NCBI RefSeq assembly: GCF_001312865.1
Contig: NZ_BBER01000001.1
Span: forward strand, 186,001 to 250,000
DNA length: 64,000 nt
Direction of reading: 5' to 3'
Source: Lacticaseibacillus thailandensis DSM 22698 = JCM 13996
GTDB taxonomy: Bacteria; Bacillota; Bacilli; Lactobacillales; Lactobacillaceae
Shown: positions 42,869 to 52,037 of the stretch, in pieces
How the letters are laid out: the number at the start of each line of letters is the position of its first letter
Numbering within the stretch: position 1 is the stretch's first letter
Position numbers and translations under genes: made by a program
Notes under the pieces: generated by a model
The model's database searches: none
What the model saw: the letters and a program-made list of their open reading frames with translations, nothing else
Told to the model about the DNA's origin: nothing

Positions 42869-43659
42869 TGGGAACAAGTTACGTTGTGACCTCAGGCAAG
42901 GGTGGGGTCGGTAAAACTACCACCAGTGCTAATATTGGGACGGCTTTGGCATTACGCGGCAAGCGTGTGGTGCTGCTGGATCTGGACATTGGTCTACGCA
43001 ATTTGGATGCCGTGTTAGGTTTGTCTAATCGCATTATCTACGACATTGTGGATGTTGCCACGGGCCGAGCCAAGTTGCGTCAAGCGCTCATTAAGGATAA
43101 GCGGTTCGACGACAATTTATACTTATTGCCGGCTCCCCAGAATGCGGACAAAGACGCGCTGGAGCCCGAACAAGTGGCGGCCATCGTGGCCGAATTGAAG
43201 CCCGACTTTGACTTCATCATTCTCGACTCACCAGCCGGGATCGAGCAAGGGTTCCGCAACGCCATTGCCGGCGCTGACGGGGCCATCGTGGTTACTACAC
43301 CGGAAGTATCGGCCGTCAGTGATGCCGACCGGGTCGTGGGGCTAATCGAACAGTCCAACATGTCGTTACCCCCGAAGTTGATCATCAATCGCGTACGGCC
43401 CCACATGGTCCAAAACGGCACCGCGATGGACGTGGATGAGGTAACGCAACATCTAGGAATTGATCTGCTCGGTTTGATCACCGATGATGACGATGTGATC
43501 GTGCAGTCCAACAAGGGTGAAACGGTTGTCATGGATCCTGACGATGACGCCAGCAAGCGGTACCGCAACGTGGCGCGCCGCTTGTTGGGTGAGACGGTGG
43601 CTTTGCTACCAGTCACGGAACAAAAGACTGGTTTTTGGCACCGCCTATTCCACCGGTAG
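42865..43659 (+). CDS. minD: Septum site-determining ATPase MinD
   Basis: MinD recruits MinC to the membrane in its ATP state. The 264-residue protein has the deviant Walker A SGKGGVGKTT, VVLLDLDIGLRNLD, LDSPAGIEQG and the C-terminal amphipathic membrane-targeting end GFWHRLFHR. ATG 42865 overlaps the minC stop; ATG 42868 is equally possible. No minE follows, so topological control is probably through DivIVA-type proteins; divIVA is at 60496. Confidence 0.96.
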   Translation: MMGTSYVVTSGKGGVGKTTTSANIGTALALRGKRVVLLDLDIGLRNLDAVLGLSNRIIYDIVDVATGRAKLRQALIKDKRFDDNLYLLPAPQNADKDALEPEQVAAIVAELKPDFDFIILDSPAGIEQGFRNAIAGADGAIVVTTPEVSAVSDADRVVGLIEQSNMSLPPKLIINRVRPHMVQNGTAMDVDEVTQHLGIDLLGLITDDDDVIVQSNKGETVVMDPDDDASKRYRNVARRLLGETVALLPVTEQKTGFWHRLFHR

Positions 43660-43699
43660 AGGGTTAAACAAAAAAATGAAATTTTGTCGCCGTTGGTAG

Positions 43700-43728
43700 T
43701 TGACATTAGATTTAAGTGAGTGTAGATT
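43700..43728 (+). promoter_or_regulatory. Promoter of the T-box-controlled ABC transporter
   Basis: TTGACA (43700-43705) and TAGATT (43723-43728) are exactly 17 bases apart, just upstream of the T-box leader. Confidence 0.8.
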
Positions 43729-43734
43729 AAGAGT

Positions 43735-44148
43735 CAATCAATTGTTACATAAATCTTTGAACGGAATCGGTTAGGTGCGCTGGTGCACAGAGACCCCGCG
43801 TTGCTGGAAAGCGGGGAACCACCATTTAGCCTCACATCCGCGAGTGGGACGTTGAAGTCTGTTAGTAGGCGTCCTCGGTTGGGCCCGTTAGCGCCGTGGT
43901 TGTTTGTGCAACCAGTTGAGGTAATACTGGTGACGGTGTTACGTACATGAGGTGGAACCGCGAAATTAAATTCGCCCTCTGATGCTACGGCCGTCAGGGG
44001 GCTTTTTTTGTGCTCGTGGGTCTAATCATCGCAACTGGGTGGGCGGCAACCACATGAGGTTAGTCGTGTGAGCGGCTAACGTATCAGAGGTGGAACCGCG
44101 CGTGGCGCCCTCTGTGACTACCATGGTAGTCACGGAGGGCGCCTTTTA
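43735..44148 (+). promoter_or_regulatory. Tandem T-box leader (candidate His specifier)
   Basis: A full Stem I (CACAGAGA bulge, CCCCGC/GCGGGG and TGGTG/CACCA stems, about 43755-43840) leads to a T-box (GAGGTGGAACCGCG, 43949-43962) and terminator (GCCCTCTGA/TCAGGGGGC plus T7, to about 44009). A second T-box (CAGAGGTGGAACCGCG, 44085-44100) and second terminator (GGCGCCCTC...GAGGGCGCC then TTTT, 44104-44148) follow, but only about 75 bases separate them from the first, too little for a second full Stem I. In my fold the specifier is CAC (43833-43835), histidine, followed by A. Confidence 0.8.
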
Positions 44149-44168
44149 AATTGAAGGGGGAAATGATT

Positions 44169-44825
44169 ATGGAATACATTATTGGAATTATGCCGGCCCT
44201 GTTAAAGGGTACCTGGACCACGTTATGGGTCTTTGTTATTACGTTGATTTGTGCTTTACCCTTAGGCTTGGTATTGTCACCAGGGCTCGGGTCACGGTCC
44301 AAGAACCCCCTGGCCGTGGTACTACGCTGGGTGCTGAGCGCGTACACCTGGATTTTCCGGGGGACGCCGTTACTGCTCCAAATGATCTTTATCTTTTATG
44401 GTTTGCCGACGATTCACATCGTGTTCGACCGTAACTCTGCGGTCCTGGTCACGTTCATCCTGAACTACGCTGCATACTTCGCTGAAATCTTCCGTGGTGG
44501 TTACCAAGCCATCGACAAGGGGCAGTTTGAAGCTGCCACGGTGCTGAAGATGTCCCGGTGGCAAACTTTCCGCTACGTCATCATGGGCCAGATCACCAAG
44601 ATTGTGTTACCAAGTATTGGTAATGAAACCATTAACCTGATCAAGGATAGTTCGTTGGTGTACGTCATCGGGATTGGCGATCTGCTCCGCGCGGGGAACA
44701 TTGCCGCTAGCCGTGACGTCACGTTGGTACCGTACCTGTTAGTCGGGCTGATTTACCTGGTACTAACGTTTATCTTGACCATCGCCCAGAAGCGGGTTGA
44801 GAAGCGCTTTGCCTTTTACCGTTAG
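44169..44825 (+). CDS. Amino-acid ABC transporter permease (putative histidine)
   Basis: This 218-residue inner-membrane protein has about five membrane helices and the HisM/GlnP family signature: FRGTPLLLQ, YAAYFAEIFRGGYQAIDKGQ (the cytoplasmic coupling EAA loop follows with EAATVLKMS) and NLIKDSSLVYVIGIGDL. ATG 44169 is eight bases after AAGGGGG; ATG 44163 is too close. Polar amino acid transport is clear from family. Histidine is inferred from the T-box specifier. The ATPase follows after 11 bases. Confidence 0.92.
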   Translation: MEYIIGIMPALLKGTWTTLWVFVITLICALPLGLVLSPGLGSRSKNPLAVVLRWVLSAYTWIFRGTPLLLQMIFIFYGLPTIHIVFDRNSAVLVTFILNYAAYFAEIFRGGYQAIDKGQFEAATVLKMSRWQTFRYVIMGQITKIVLPSIGNETINLIKDSSLVYVIGIGDLLRAGNIAASRDVTLVPYLLVGLIYLVLTFILTIAQKRVEKRFAFYR

Positions 44826-44836
44826 GAGGAATGAAC

Positions 44837-45472
44837 ATGCTAGAATTAAGTGGAATTATTAAAAAAATTTGGTAGTCGGACCATCCTGAACGGTCTCAAC
44901 CTGCAGGTGCCTGATAGCCAGACGTTGGCCATCGTGGGTCCTTCCGGGGTTGGTAAAACGACGTTGCTACGCATCATTGCCGGGCTCGAAACGGCGGATG
45001 CTGGGACCATCACTTGGGATGGGCAACCAACTACACCCGAACAGTTGCGTGAACAGGGCATCCTTGGGTGGTGTTCCAGGGCTTTGAATTATTTCCACAG
45101 TACACCGTGCGGCGCAATATCACGCTTGCCCCCACATTGACCGGGATTGACAAAGCCGCAGCGGACCAGCGGGCGGATAAGCTGATGCAGCAACTGGAAC
45201 TGACGGAGCAAGCGGACGCTTATCCGTACACGTTGTCTGGTGGACAAAAGCAGCGGGTCGCGATTGCGCGCGCTTTGGCTTTGGATCCCCAGGTACTCCT
45301 CTATGATGAACCTACAAGTGCGTTGGACCCCGCGCTACGCGACAACGTGGCGGGTCTGGTCAACCAGCTCAAGGAGGGCGGCATGACCCAGGTCGTGGTG
45401 ACTCACGACATGGAGTTTGCCCGGAGTGTGGCGGATAACGTCTTTACGATGCCGACGGGAACGGAGGCGTAA
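44837..45472 (+). CDS. Amino-acid ABC transporter ATP-binding protein (two frameshifts)
   Basis: ATG 44837 follows AGGAGGA. Motifs in order: Walker [13 protein letters not shown]-loop [11 protein letters not shown], signature [15 protein letters not shown], Walker [13 protein letters not shown] and the switch VTHDMEFA. One extra A in the A7 run near 44870 (expected IIKKFGSR) and one lost G near 45068 (expected GILGVVFQ) break the frame; the two cancel to give 211 residues. It drives the permease at 44169. Its stop abuts the binding-protein start. Confidence 0.92.
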
Positions 45473-46293
45473 ATGATGCGCAAATTTTGGAAGGTAGTAA
45501 TTGCGGGCTTGTTGGCGCTAGTCGCAGTCACCAACTTATCAGCCTGTGCGCGCACGACGGCTAAGAATTCCTGGCCGCGTATTGAAAAAAACTAAGAAGG
45601 TCGTTATTGGCTTGGATGATACCTTCGTCCCCATGGGGTTCCGTGAAAAGAATGGTTCCCTGGAGGGCTTCGATATCGATTTAGCGCGAGCCGTCTTCAA
45701 GCGCTACGGCATTAAGGCGGACTTCCAGACCATCGACTGGTCCATGAAGGAAACCGAGTTGCGTAACCAAACCATCGACCTGATTTGGAACGGGTACACC
45801 GTGACGCCACAACGGAAAAAAACAGGTATTGATGTCGCATTCCTACTTGAAGAACTACCAAGTGTTGGTCACCAAGCGGAGCGATAACATTAAGTCCTTT
45901 GCCGACATGGCGGGGAAGACGGTTGGTGCCCAGACGGACTCTAGCGGGGCCGCTGATATTGACGCTGAACCGAAGAAGCTTAAGGATATCGTCAAGGGAA
46001 AGCAGCCCGTACTGTATGACACTTACGACAAGGCCTTCATCGATTTGAACGCGGGCCGGATTCAGGGCATCGCGATTGATGGGGTGTACGCCCGGTACTA
46101 CGTCGCCCACCAACCAAATCCCAAGAAGTACCGCATCGTGAATGGTACGTTCCCCGCCGAGCAGTTCGCCGTGGGGATGCGTAAAGGTGACACGGAACTG
46201 GACGCAAAAATTAACGCTGGTTTGAAGGCTTTAAAGAAGAACGGCACGATTGCTAAACTACAACGCAAGTGGTTTGGTACGGCAACCAATTAA
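45473..46293 (+). CDS. Amino-acid ABC transporter substrate-binding lipoprotein (two frameshifts)
   Basis: ATG 45473 begins directly after the ATPase stop. A lipoprotein signal (basic start, hydrophobic core, lipobox NLSAC) anchors it outside the membrane. The family 3 solute-binding fold shows VVIGLDDTFVPMGFRE, GFDIDLARAVFKRYG, and QTIDLIWNGYTVTPQRK. Two A7 runs, near 45590 and 45819, each hold one A too many. Restored length is 272 residues. It captures the amino acid for the permease and ATPase encoded upstream; histidine is suggested only by the leader's specifier. Confidence 0.92.
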
Positions 46294-46307
46294 CGTGTTG
46301 GGTAATC

Positions 46308-46351
46308 ACTTACGCCTAATGTCGACTGATGTTGACGTTAGGGCGTAAGTG
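46308..46351. repeat. Long inverted repeat without a T run
   Basis: CACTTACGC pairs perfectly with GCGTAAGTG and pairing continues inward for about eight more pairs with one bulge. No T run follows on either strand. It ends the ABC operon's 3' region, 15 bases after the stop, and may stabilise the mRNA end or terminate inefficiently. Confidence 0.6.
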
Positions 46352-46399
46352 CGTAATCTATGGGTGTAAGTGTGTCATTAAAGTCATGATTTAAAAACC

Positions 46400-46474
46400 T
46401 TCACAAAGGGGTGCCGTGAGGCTGAGAGATACCCTTCGAACCTGTTTCGTTAGTACGAGCGTAGGGATTGTGAA
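46400..46474 (+). promoter_or_regulatory. TPP (thiamine pyrophosphate) riboswitch aptamer
   Basis: The P1 stem TTCACAA/TTGTGAA encloses the THI-box cores GGGGTGCC, GGCTGAGAGATACCC, GAACCTG and AGCGTAGGG in the right order. The downstream gene is a thiamine transporter, so the aptamer would sense TPP and lower thiamine uptake when TPP is plentiful. Confidence 0.95.
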
Positions 46475-46487
46475 TTGGGGCAAAATT

Positions 46488-46541
46488 GCCTCCTTTGTGG
46501 TGGGTCGGTGTCGCTAGACGTTACGCAAAGGAGGCTTTTGT
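46488..46541 (+). promoter_or_regulatory. Riboswitch expression platform hiding the thiT ribosome site
   Basis: GCCTCCTTTG (46488-46497) pairs perfectly with CAAAGGAGGC (46526-46535), which contains the thiT ribosome binding site AAAGGAGG, seven bases before the ATG. Only TTTTGT follows, so blocking translation is at least as likely as terminating transcription. Confidence 0.75.
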
Positions 46542-47102
46542 ATGGCAAGGGAACGGGTACGAATTATGGTAGAAGTCGCCGTCATGGCGGCGGTTGCGAC
46601 CGCGTTGCACGTGATCCCCCACACGACGGGGGTGTCAGCAATTGAGTTGGAGTGGGGAATGATTCCCATTGTGGTGCTCGCGCTACGGCGGGGGATGGGC
46701 CCAGCAATGATGGGCGGCCTTATCTGGGGCGTGCTGGACATGATTCTGTTTGGCTTGGCCTCAGGGAGCGTGCTGAACCCCATCCAGGGTGTCGTGGAAT
46801 ACCCGATTGCATTCACGTGCGCGGGGTTAGCGGGCGTGGCATACCGTGCGTTTCAGCAGGGTGGGCCTGGGCGCCGCCGTCTCGCGTTGGTGGCGGCGGT
46901 GTGTGTTGGTACCTGCGCCAAGTATTTTTGGCACTTCATTGCCGGCTGGATTTTCTGGGGCAGTTACGCGCCGCACGGACAGGCGGCGTGGTTGTACTCG
47001 CTAGTTATTAATGGTGGTTCGGCCGTTGTCACGATGGTGGCTACGTTGATTGCCGTCATTCTGGTGGACCGTTTGGCACCGCAATTGTTACGGAAACCGT
47101 AA
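46542..47102 (+). CDS. thiT: Thiamine ECF transporter S component ThiT
   Basis: This 186-residue membrane protein has six predicted helices and the ThiT signatures AIELEWGMIPIVVLALRRG, SGSVLNPIQGVVEYP and YFWHFIAGWIFWG, whose aromatic residues bind thiamine in this family. It would work with the shared ECF energy module (EcfA/A'/T), which is not in this window. It is controlled by the TPP riboswitch directly upstream and forms a single-gene unit. Confidence 0.95.
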   Translation: MARERVRIMVEVAVMAAVATALHVIPHTTGVSAIELEWGMIPIVVLALRRGMGPAMMGGLIWGVLDMILFGLASGSVLNPIQGVVEYPIAFTCAGLAGVAYRAFQQGGPGRRRLALVAAVCVGTCAKYFWHFIAGWIFWGSYAPHGQAAWLYSLVINGGSAVVTMVATLIAVILVDRLAPQLLRKP

Positions 47103-47115
47103 ATTTTCAGGGAAC

Positions 47116-47153
47116 GAAAAAAAAGCGCGTGCCGCGACGGCACACGCTTTTTA
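47116..47153. terminator. Bidirectional terminator between thiT and the DUF4044 gene
   Basis: AAAGCGCGTGCCG pairs with CGGCACACGCTTT (one mismatch) around CGA, with a T5 after it and A8 before it, serving both converging genes. Confidence 0.85.
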
Positions 47154-47166
47154 AGTCGATAATTGT

Positions 47167-47310
47167 TTATTGGAATGCGGACACGGCGGTAAAGACCACA
47201 CCGAGAACCGTGATGAGAATCATGACCCAAACAAAAACCTGGGTGACGTGTTGAAAAGTGGATTTATGTTCCTTTTCGGCCTTGACCTTGCTGACGTTAA
47301 CCTTGCTCAT
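47167..47310 (-). CDS. Small single-helix membrane protein, DUF4044-like (47 aa)
   Basis: The ATG at 47310 follows GGAGGTG. The 47 residues start with a Lys-rich segment (SKVNVSKVKAEKEHKSTF) and continue into one membrane helix (VFVWVMILITVLGVVFTAVSA). This size, the charged start and the position near mraZ match the DUF4044 small proteins of lactobacilli. The function is unknown; a role near the division apparatus would be a guess from position. It has its own terminator. Confidence 0.75.
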   Translation of the reverse strand: MSKVNVSKVKAEKEHKSTFQHVTQVFVWVMILITVLGVVFTAVSAFQ

Positions 47311-47516
47311 ACGTACACCTCCGTGACGATTACGTTCTTCCTGTCAGCATTGTACATTGTTTTGCCGGCTTGAGCAAATGGACGGTGAATTAAGTGCGAA
47401 GTTGGCGGTGGCGGGGTCGCACAAACCAGGTCAGTAACCACAAGGTCACGATTCTTCCGCCTACCCGAGTCACTCCACGTATACAACCAAAGCGCCACCA
47501 CAGCACAGAAAAATTT

Positions 47517-47525
47517 TGGTACAAT
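47517..47525 (+). promoter_or_regulatory. Extended -10 promoter of the DUF3397 gene
   Basis: TGGTACAAT is a TGn-extended -10 with a near-consensus hexamer, 20 bases before the start codon; no clear -35 is seen. Confidence 0.55.
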
Positions 47526-47545
47526 CTGTTGTAGAGGTGAATTAC

Positions 47546-47875
47546 ATGCATACAGTCGGTCTCGTTCTGCCCCTCGTTTGGTTAGTGGTGACGCTAGCAC
47601 TGTGGGTTTTAGCACATCATCGTCGTGGCCTGCAGCCACTACTGCTCCTGATTCCGGTCGTCAACGCCGTGGGGATCATCTTGTTAACCTGGTCACATCC
47701 TGATTATCTGTTCGTGTGCGCCTTTGCCGCCTGCATTGTGGCACTCGTGTGGGTAGGGGTGACCGTGTACCGCGAATATGACCTCTTGTTCAAGCGCTAC
47801 TTTGTGCAATTAGCTGGTATTTTGGGTGTCCTCTCGACCGTTTGGTGGGTGGGCGCCATCATTTGGACCGCATAA
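47546..47875 (+). CDS. DUF3397 family membrane protein
   Basis: ATG 47546 follows AGAGGTGA, giving 109 residues; the reading frame is open further upstream but without a ribosome site. Four hydrophobic helices with short loops and the cytosolic EYDLLFKRYF stretch match DUF3397, a conserved lactobacillus family usually encoded just before mraZ. Its function is unknown. It is divergent from the DUF4044 gene and separated from mraZ by a terminator. Confidence 0.8.
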   Translation: MHTVGLVLPLVWLVVTLALWVLAHHRRGLQPLLLLIPVVNAVGIILLTWSHPDYLFVCAFAACIVALVWVGVTVYREYDLLFKRYFVQLAGILGVLSTVWWVGAIIWTA

Positions 47876-47966
47876 TAACACGAACAGAGGTTCGATTTTG
47901 GGCTACTGCCCCACATAAATGTCAAAAATAGGGGTACAGTCCCCACCACGTCCCACCAGTCCGTTA

Positions 47967-47999
47967 AGGCCCAGAAGCCAGTGCTTCTGGGCCCTTTGT
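47967..47999 (+). terminator. Terminator of the DUF3397 gene
   Basis: GGCCCAGAAGC pairs perfectly with GCTTCTGGGCC around CAGT, followed by CTTTGTTTG. Confidence 0.8.
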
Positions 48000-48059
48000 T
48001 TGGCCAAAATTCAGTCTATTTGACAAAAAAAGTTAAATGTGGGGAGAAAATAACACAAT

Positions 48060-48089
48060 TTGTGGTGGGTTGTGGGGGATTGTGGTAAC
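48060..48089 (+). promoter_or_regulatory. Three direct repeats, probable MraZ operator (mraZ promoter region)
   Basis: TTGTGG occurs at 48060, 48070 and 48080, exactly 10 bases apart, ending about 30 bases before the mraZ start. MraZ is known to bind tandem G-rich boxes with a 10-base period in its own promoter and to repress the dcw operon. The match in spacing and place is strong; binding is inferred. Confidence 0.75.
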
Positions 48090-48117
48090 ATTGGAAGCAT
48101 GAAGGGAGGTGTCGTCT

Positions 48118-48549
48118 ATGTTCATGGGTGAATTTCGTCACAACTTGGATGCGAAGGGTCGTTTGATTATCCCAGCGAAGTTTCGTGAACAGTTGGGTGC
48201 GGACTTTATTCTCACCCGGGGCATGGACGGCTGTCTCTTCGGTTATCCCCAGTCAGAATGGGCGAAGTTGCAGGAAAAATTACAAACTTTGCCGTTGACC
48301 CAAAAGAACGCCCGGACGTTTATCCGGCTCCTGTACTCCGCTGCCACGGAGTGTGAACTGGACAAGCAAGGCCGCATCAACGTGCCCAAGCCATTGATGG
48401 CCCACGCCGGCTTGGCCAAAGCCTGCGTGCTGGTGGGGGTAGCCAACCGTATTGAAATTTGGAGTGCGGAACGTTGGGAGCAATTTGCCACGGACGCTGA
48501 ATCAGACTTTGACGATATTTCGGAAAACTTAATGGACTTCGGGTTATAG
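48118..48549 (+). CDS. mraZ: Transcriptional regulator MraZ
   Basis: MraZ opens the dcw cluster and represses it. ATG 48118 is seven bases after AAGGGAGGTG. The 143-residue protein contains two AbrB-like half-domains, each with the DxKGR motif ([15 protein letters not shown] and [13 protein letters not shown]). It is intact. Direct repeats just upstream are its probable operator. The stop is two bases before the rsmH start. Confidence 0.95.
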   Translation: MFMGEFRHNLDAKGRLIIPAKFREQLGADFILTRGMDGCLFGYPQSEWAKLQEKLQTLPLTQKNARTFIRLLYSAATECELDKQGRINVPKPLMAHAGLAKACVLVGVANRIEIWSAERWEQFATDAESDFDDISENLMDFGL

Positions 48550-48551
48550 CG

Positions 48552-49487
48552 ATGACATATACACATGAAACAGTTTTATTACATGCGGGGGTCCAAGCCC
48601 TTGCCGTTAAACCCGATGGTACCTACGTTGATGCCACTTTGGGACGCGCCGGGCACACGCAGTTGATCCTTAGTCACCTGCAGGGTGGGCAGCTTTACTC
48701 CTTTGATCAGGACGCTGAGGCCATTGAGGCGGTGCGGCAACAATTACAACCGTTCCCTGCCAACTTACACCTACTACATACGAACTTTCGTCACTTACAG
48801 TCGGCGTTAGCAGCTGAGGGTGTGCAGGGGTTCGACGGTATCATCTACGACCTGGGGGTCTCCAGTCCCCAGTTTGATGAGTCAACGCGGGGGTTTTCCT
48901 ACCGGTTTGACGCGCCGTTGGACATGCGGATGGATCAGTCACAGGCACTGACCGCACGGACCATCGTCAATGAATGGTCATTTGGTGAGCTGGTGCGGAT
49001 CTTTACCCGTTACGGTGAGGAGCGGTTTGCCAAGCAGATTGCCCGGCAGATTGAACAAGCGCGGGCCAAGCAGCCCATCGAAACCACGTTTGAACTTGTG
49101 GACCTCATCAAAGCCGGCATTCCGGCGGCGGCGCGTCGCACGGGCGGGCATCCCGCCAAAAAGGTGTTTCAGGCCATTCGTATCGCGGTTAATGACGAGC
49201 TGGGCGCCCTGGAAGAGTCATTGAGCCAAGCCATTGCCACGGTTAATCCAGGTGGGCGCATTGCGGTCATTACGTTCCAGTCCCTGGAAGACCGGCTGGT
49301 GAAGACCATGTTTCGGGAACAGACGCAGTTGGCTGATGTGCCACGCGGCCTGCCGGTGATTCCTGAGAGTGCGCAACCCAACTTTCGCCTCGTTGCACGT
49401 AAACCGATTTTACCAAGTGATGAAGAAATTAAGCACAACCACCGCGCACACAGCGCCAAACTCCGGGTGCTTGAACGGTTAAAATAG
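48552..49487 (+). CDS. rsmH: 16S rRNA (cytosine1402-N4)-methyltransferase RsmH
   Basis: RsmH (MraW) methylates C1402 in the ribosomal P site with S-adenosylmethionine. The 311-residue protein carries the SAM-binding [26 protein letters not shown] and [16 protein letters not shown], and ends with the family [28 protein letters not shown] region. It is intact and in the usual second position of the cluster. Confidence 0.96.
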   Translation: MTYTHETVLLHAGVQALAVKPDGTYVDATLGRAGHTQLILSHLQGGQLYSFDQDAEAIEAVRQQLQPFPANLHLLHTNFRHLQSALAAEGVQGFDGIIYDLGVSSPQFDESTRGFSYRFDAPLDMRMDQSQALTARTIVNEWSFGELVRIFTRYGEERFAKQIARQIEQARAKQPIETTFELVDLIKAGIPAAARRTGGHPAKKVFQAIRIAVNDELGALEESLSQAIATVNPGGRIAVITFQSLEDRLVKTMFREQTQLADVPRGLPVIPESAQPNFRLVARKPILPSDEEIKHNHRAHSAKLRVLERLK

Positions 49488-49499
49488 GGGGTAATCATT

Positions 49500-49871
49500 A
49501 TGGATAGTACAGCAAGAAATTTTGACGCCACCGCGCCACAGCTCCAGCCAAAACCGCGGCCGCGAGTTCAACCCCAACCGGTTGCCCGTCCGCAGCGGGT
49601 ACCGTTCAGCATGGTGGAGCGGGCTTTGACCGCTTGCATTGCGGTAGCGGCAGTGGGCTTCGCATTACTTATACTCAGCACCCAATTTAGCGTCGCGGCA
49701 ACAACGCGTACATATCAGAATTTGCAAAATAAAATTGCGAGTGCCACCGACCGGGTCACCAACTACCAGCAATCGGTGGGTGAACTCACGGCGTCGGGTC
49801 GCTTAGCCGCCTTTGCCCAGCAGCACGGGCTGACGGTTAACGACAGTAACATCAAACAGGTTACCAAATGA
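49500..49871 (+). CDS. ftsL: Cell division protein FtsL
   Basis: FtsL is a short bitopic membrane protein that, with DivIB/FtsQ and DivIC, activates septal wall synthesis. Its 123 residues comprise a Pro/Gln-rich basic cytosolic tail (1-38), a membrane helix (ALTACIAVAAVGFALLIL) and an outer coiled coil (TYQNLQNKIASATDRVTNYQQ). The sequence is poorly conserved in this family; the call rests on this layout and its place between rsmH and the transpeptidase gene, which it overlaps by four bases. Confidence 0.9.
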   Translation: MDSTARNFDATAPQLQPKPRPRVQPQPVARPQRVPFSMVERALTACIAVAAVGFALLILSTQFSVAATTRTYQNLQNKIASATDRVTNYQQSVGELTASGRLAAFAQQHGLTVNDSNIKQVTK

Positions 49872-52022
49872 ATAAACAAACAAAACAACGGTTTTCAAAA
49901 TCGCGCCTCCGGAGGAACCGCCAAGTCTTTGGGTTCTTGATTATGGTGGTTACTCTGGTGTTCTTCTGCGTTTTTGTTTATCGTTTTTGTGTTATTTCCG
50001 GGGGCTATGTCGACGCACATAACCTTCGGAAGAGTCGACTAACGCAAGAAACCCGGACCTCCGTGCTGCAGGCCCAACGCGGGAGCATCGTCGACGCTAA
50101 CGGCAACACCATTGCTACCGCTAGCAAAACTTATTCTATCTACGCTGTCCTGCAGCCCCTATATTCGGGTGACAAGGAAAAACTGGTCAAGGATAAAGAG
50201 AAGACGGCCACAATGCTGGCCAAGTACCTACCCATGGCGAAAGACAAGATTTTGGTTTACCTTAATCCCACTAGTAGTAAGACTAAGCAGGTGGAATTTG
50301 GTTCGGCGGGTAGTGGCTTGTCACTGGCCATTAAGCAACAGATCAGCCGGTTGAAGCTACCCGGAATTCACTTTACCAGTGAATCATCCCGGCTCTATGA
50401 GGATAACGTCTTTGCTTCCCATATTATTGGGCAGACGACCGTAGAGGGTAGCGGGACGAGTGCCAAAATTGTCGGTACGATGGGTTTGGAAAAGTACTTT
50501 AACAAACTGCTGGCTGGTAAGAACGGTCACACCTCCAGTCAGGTGGATAATTACGGGTACCAACTGAGTACCAGCAAAGCCAAGACTGTACCGCCAAGAA
50601 TGGTGGGACCGTCTATACGACGTTGAACAGTAACCTCCAGAATTACCTGGAATCCTTAATGTCAAAGGTCCAGTCGGAATACAAACCGACGGAAATGACT
50701 GCCACGTTAATGAACGCCAAAACGGGCGCCATTATTGCGGCTAGTCAGCGGCCAACATTCTCGTTACAGACAGGGGATGGGGTAAGCGACATGTGGCGGA
50801 ACGCCTGGTGCAGGACGCATACGAACCGGGCTCCGTGATGAAAATCATGACCCTATCAGCCGCCATCAATTCCGGTCATTACAACCCGAACGAGTACTAC
50901 CAATCTGGGAGCATTAAGGTGGGTGGTACTACGCTGTACGACTGGAATCGTAATGGCTGGGGCACCATTCCTCTGTCACAGGCTTTTACCCGTAGTAGCA
51001 ACGTGGGTATGGTGAAACTAGAACAGGAAATGGGCGGCGCGACCTGGCATCACTACCTCAAGAAATTTGGTTTTGGCCAGAAGACCGGGGTGACCCTGCC
51101 AGACGAAAGTTCCGGGACGTTATCCTTTAGCAACGCCACGACACAAGCTACGACGGCTTACGGTCAGGGAATCGACGTCACGGTGATGCAAATGCTACAA
51201 GCAATGTCAGCCGTCGCTAACAACGGGGTGATGTTGCGACCACGAATCATTAGTAAGACAGTTAGTGCTAACGGCACGGTGACTAAGTATGGCAAGCAAA
51301 CTGAGGGCCGCATTATCAAGACCAGTACGGCGAAGGCCGTGCGCAAAGCCATGGTGAAAGTCGTGCAGTCTAGTATTGGGACCGGGAGCGCCTACAAAAT
51401 GAACGGTGTTGACGTTGGGGTCAAAACCGGGACGGCACAAATTGCCGGTAGCAATGGTTATTTGACCGGCGCTTCCAACTACATCTTTAGCGTGGCGGGG
51501 ATGGTCCCATCCAAGAATCCCAAGTACCTACTGTACATCACCTTGAAACAGCCGCAGAACTACACCAAGGCCCCTGAGGAAATGATGGCGGAGATTTTTA
51601 AGCCGTTGATTACGCGGGCCTTAGCATTGGATGCGGCCAGTGATGACGCGGCTAATGCGACGACGGACAGCACGACCACTAAGATGGTGAGTGTCACCAA
51701 CAAGAGCACCACGACCGCGCAAAGTACGTTGAGTAACGCCGGCTACCACGTGGCCACAGTGGGGACTGGGAACAAAGTTGTGCAACAATTGCCAGTTGCG
51801 GGGCAGACCACACTCAACGGTAGCCGTGTAATTTTACTGACGAATGGTGCTATGACCATGCCCGATGTCAGTGGTTGGTCGAAATCGGATGTGTTAAAAT
51901 TGGCCCAGATTACCGGAAAGAAATTTAAGTTGAAGGGTTCCGGTTACGCTAGCGCACAAAGCATCAATGCGGGCGCGTTAATCCCTGATACTGGCGGTAC
52001 GATTACGTTTACCGCACAATAG
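49868..52022 (+). CDS. ftsI: Division transpeptidase with PASTA domains (FtsI/PBP2X type; two frameshifts)
   Basis: This class B penicillin-binding protein cross-links septal peptidoglycan. Order: basic cytosolic end, membrane helix (VFGFLIMVVTLVFFCVFVY), dimerisation domain, transpeptidase domain with EPGSVMK (active Ser), SSNVG and KTGTAQ, then two PASTA domains (KMVSVTNKST onward). One base is lost near 50592 (expected VTAKNGGTVYTT) and one near 50787 (expected WRERLVQDAYE). Restored length is 718 residues. The PASTA pair is typical of the Firmicute septal enzyme. Confidence 0.94.
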
Positions 52023-52037
52023 AAAACGAGGTTTACC

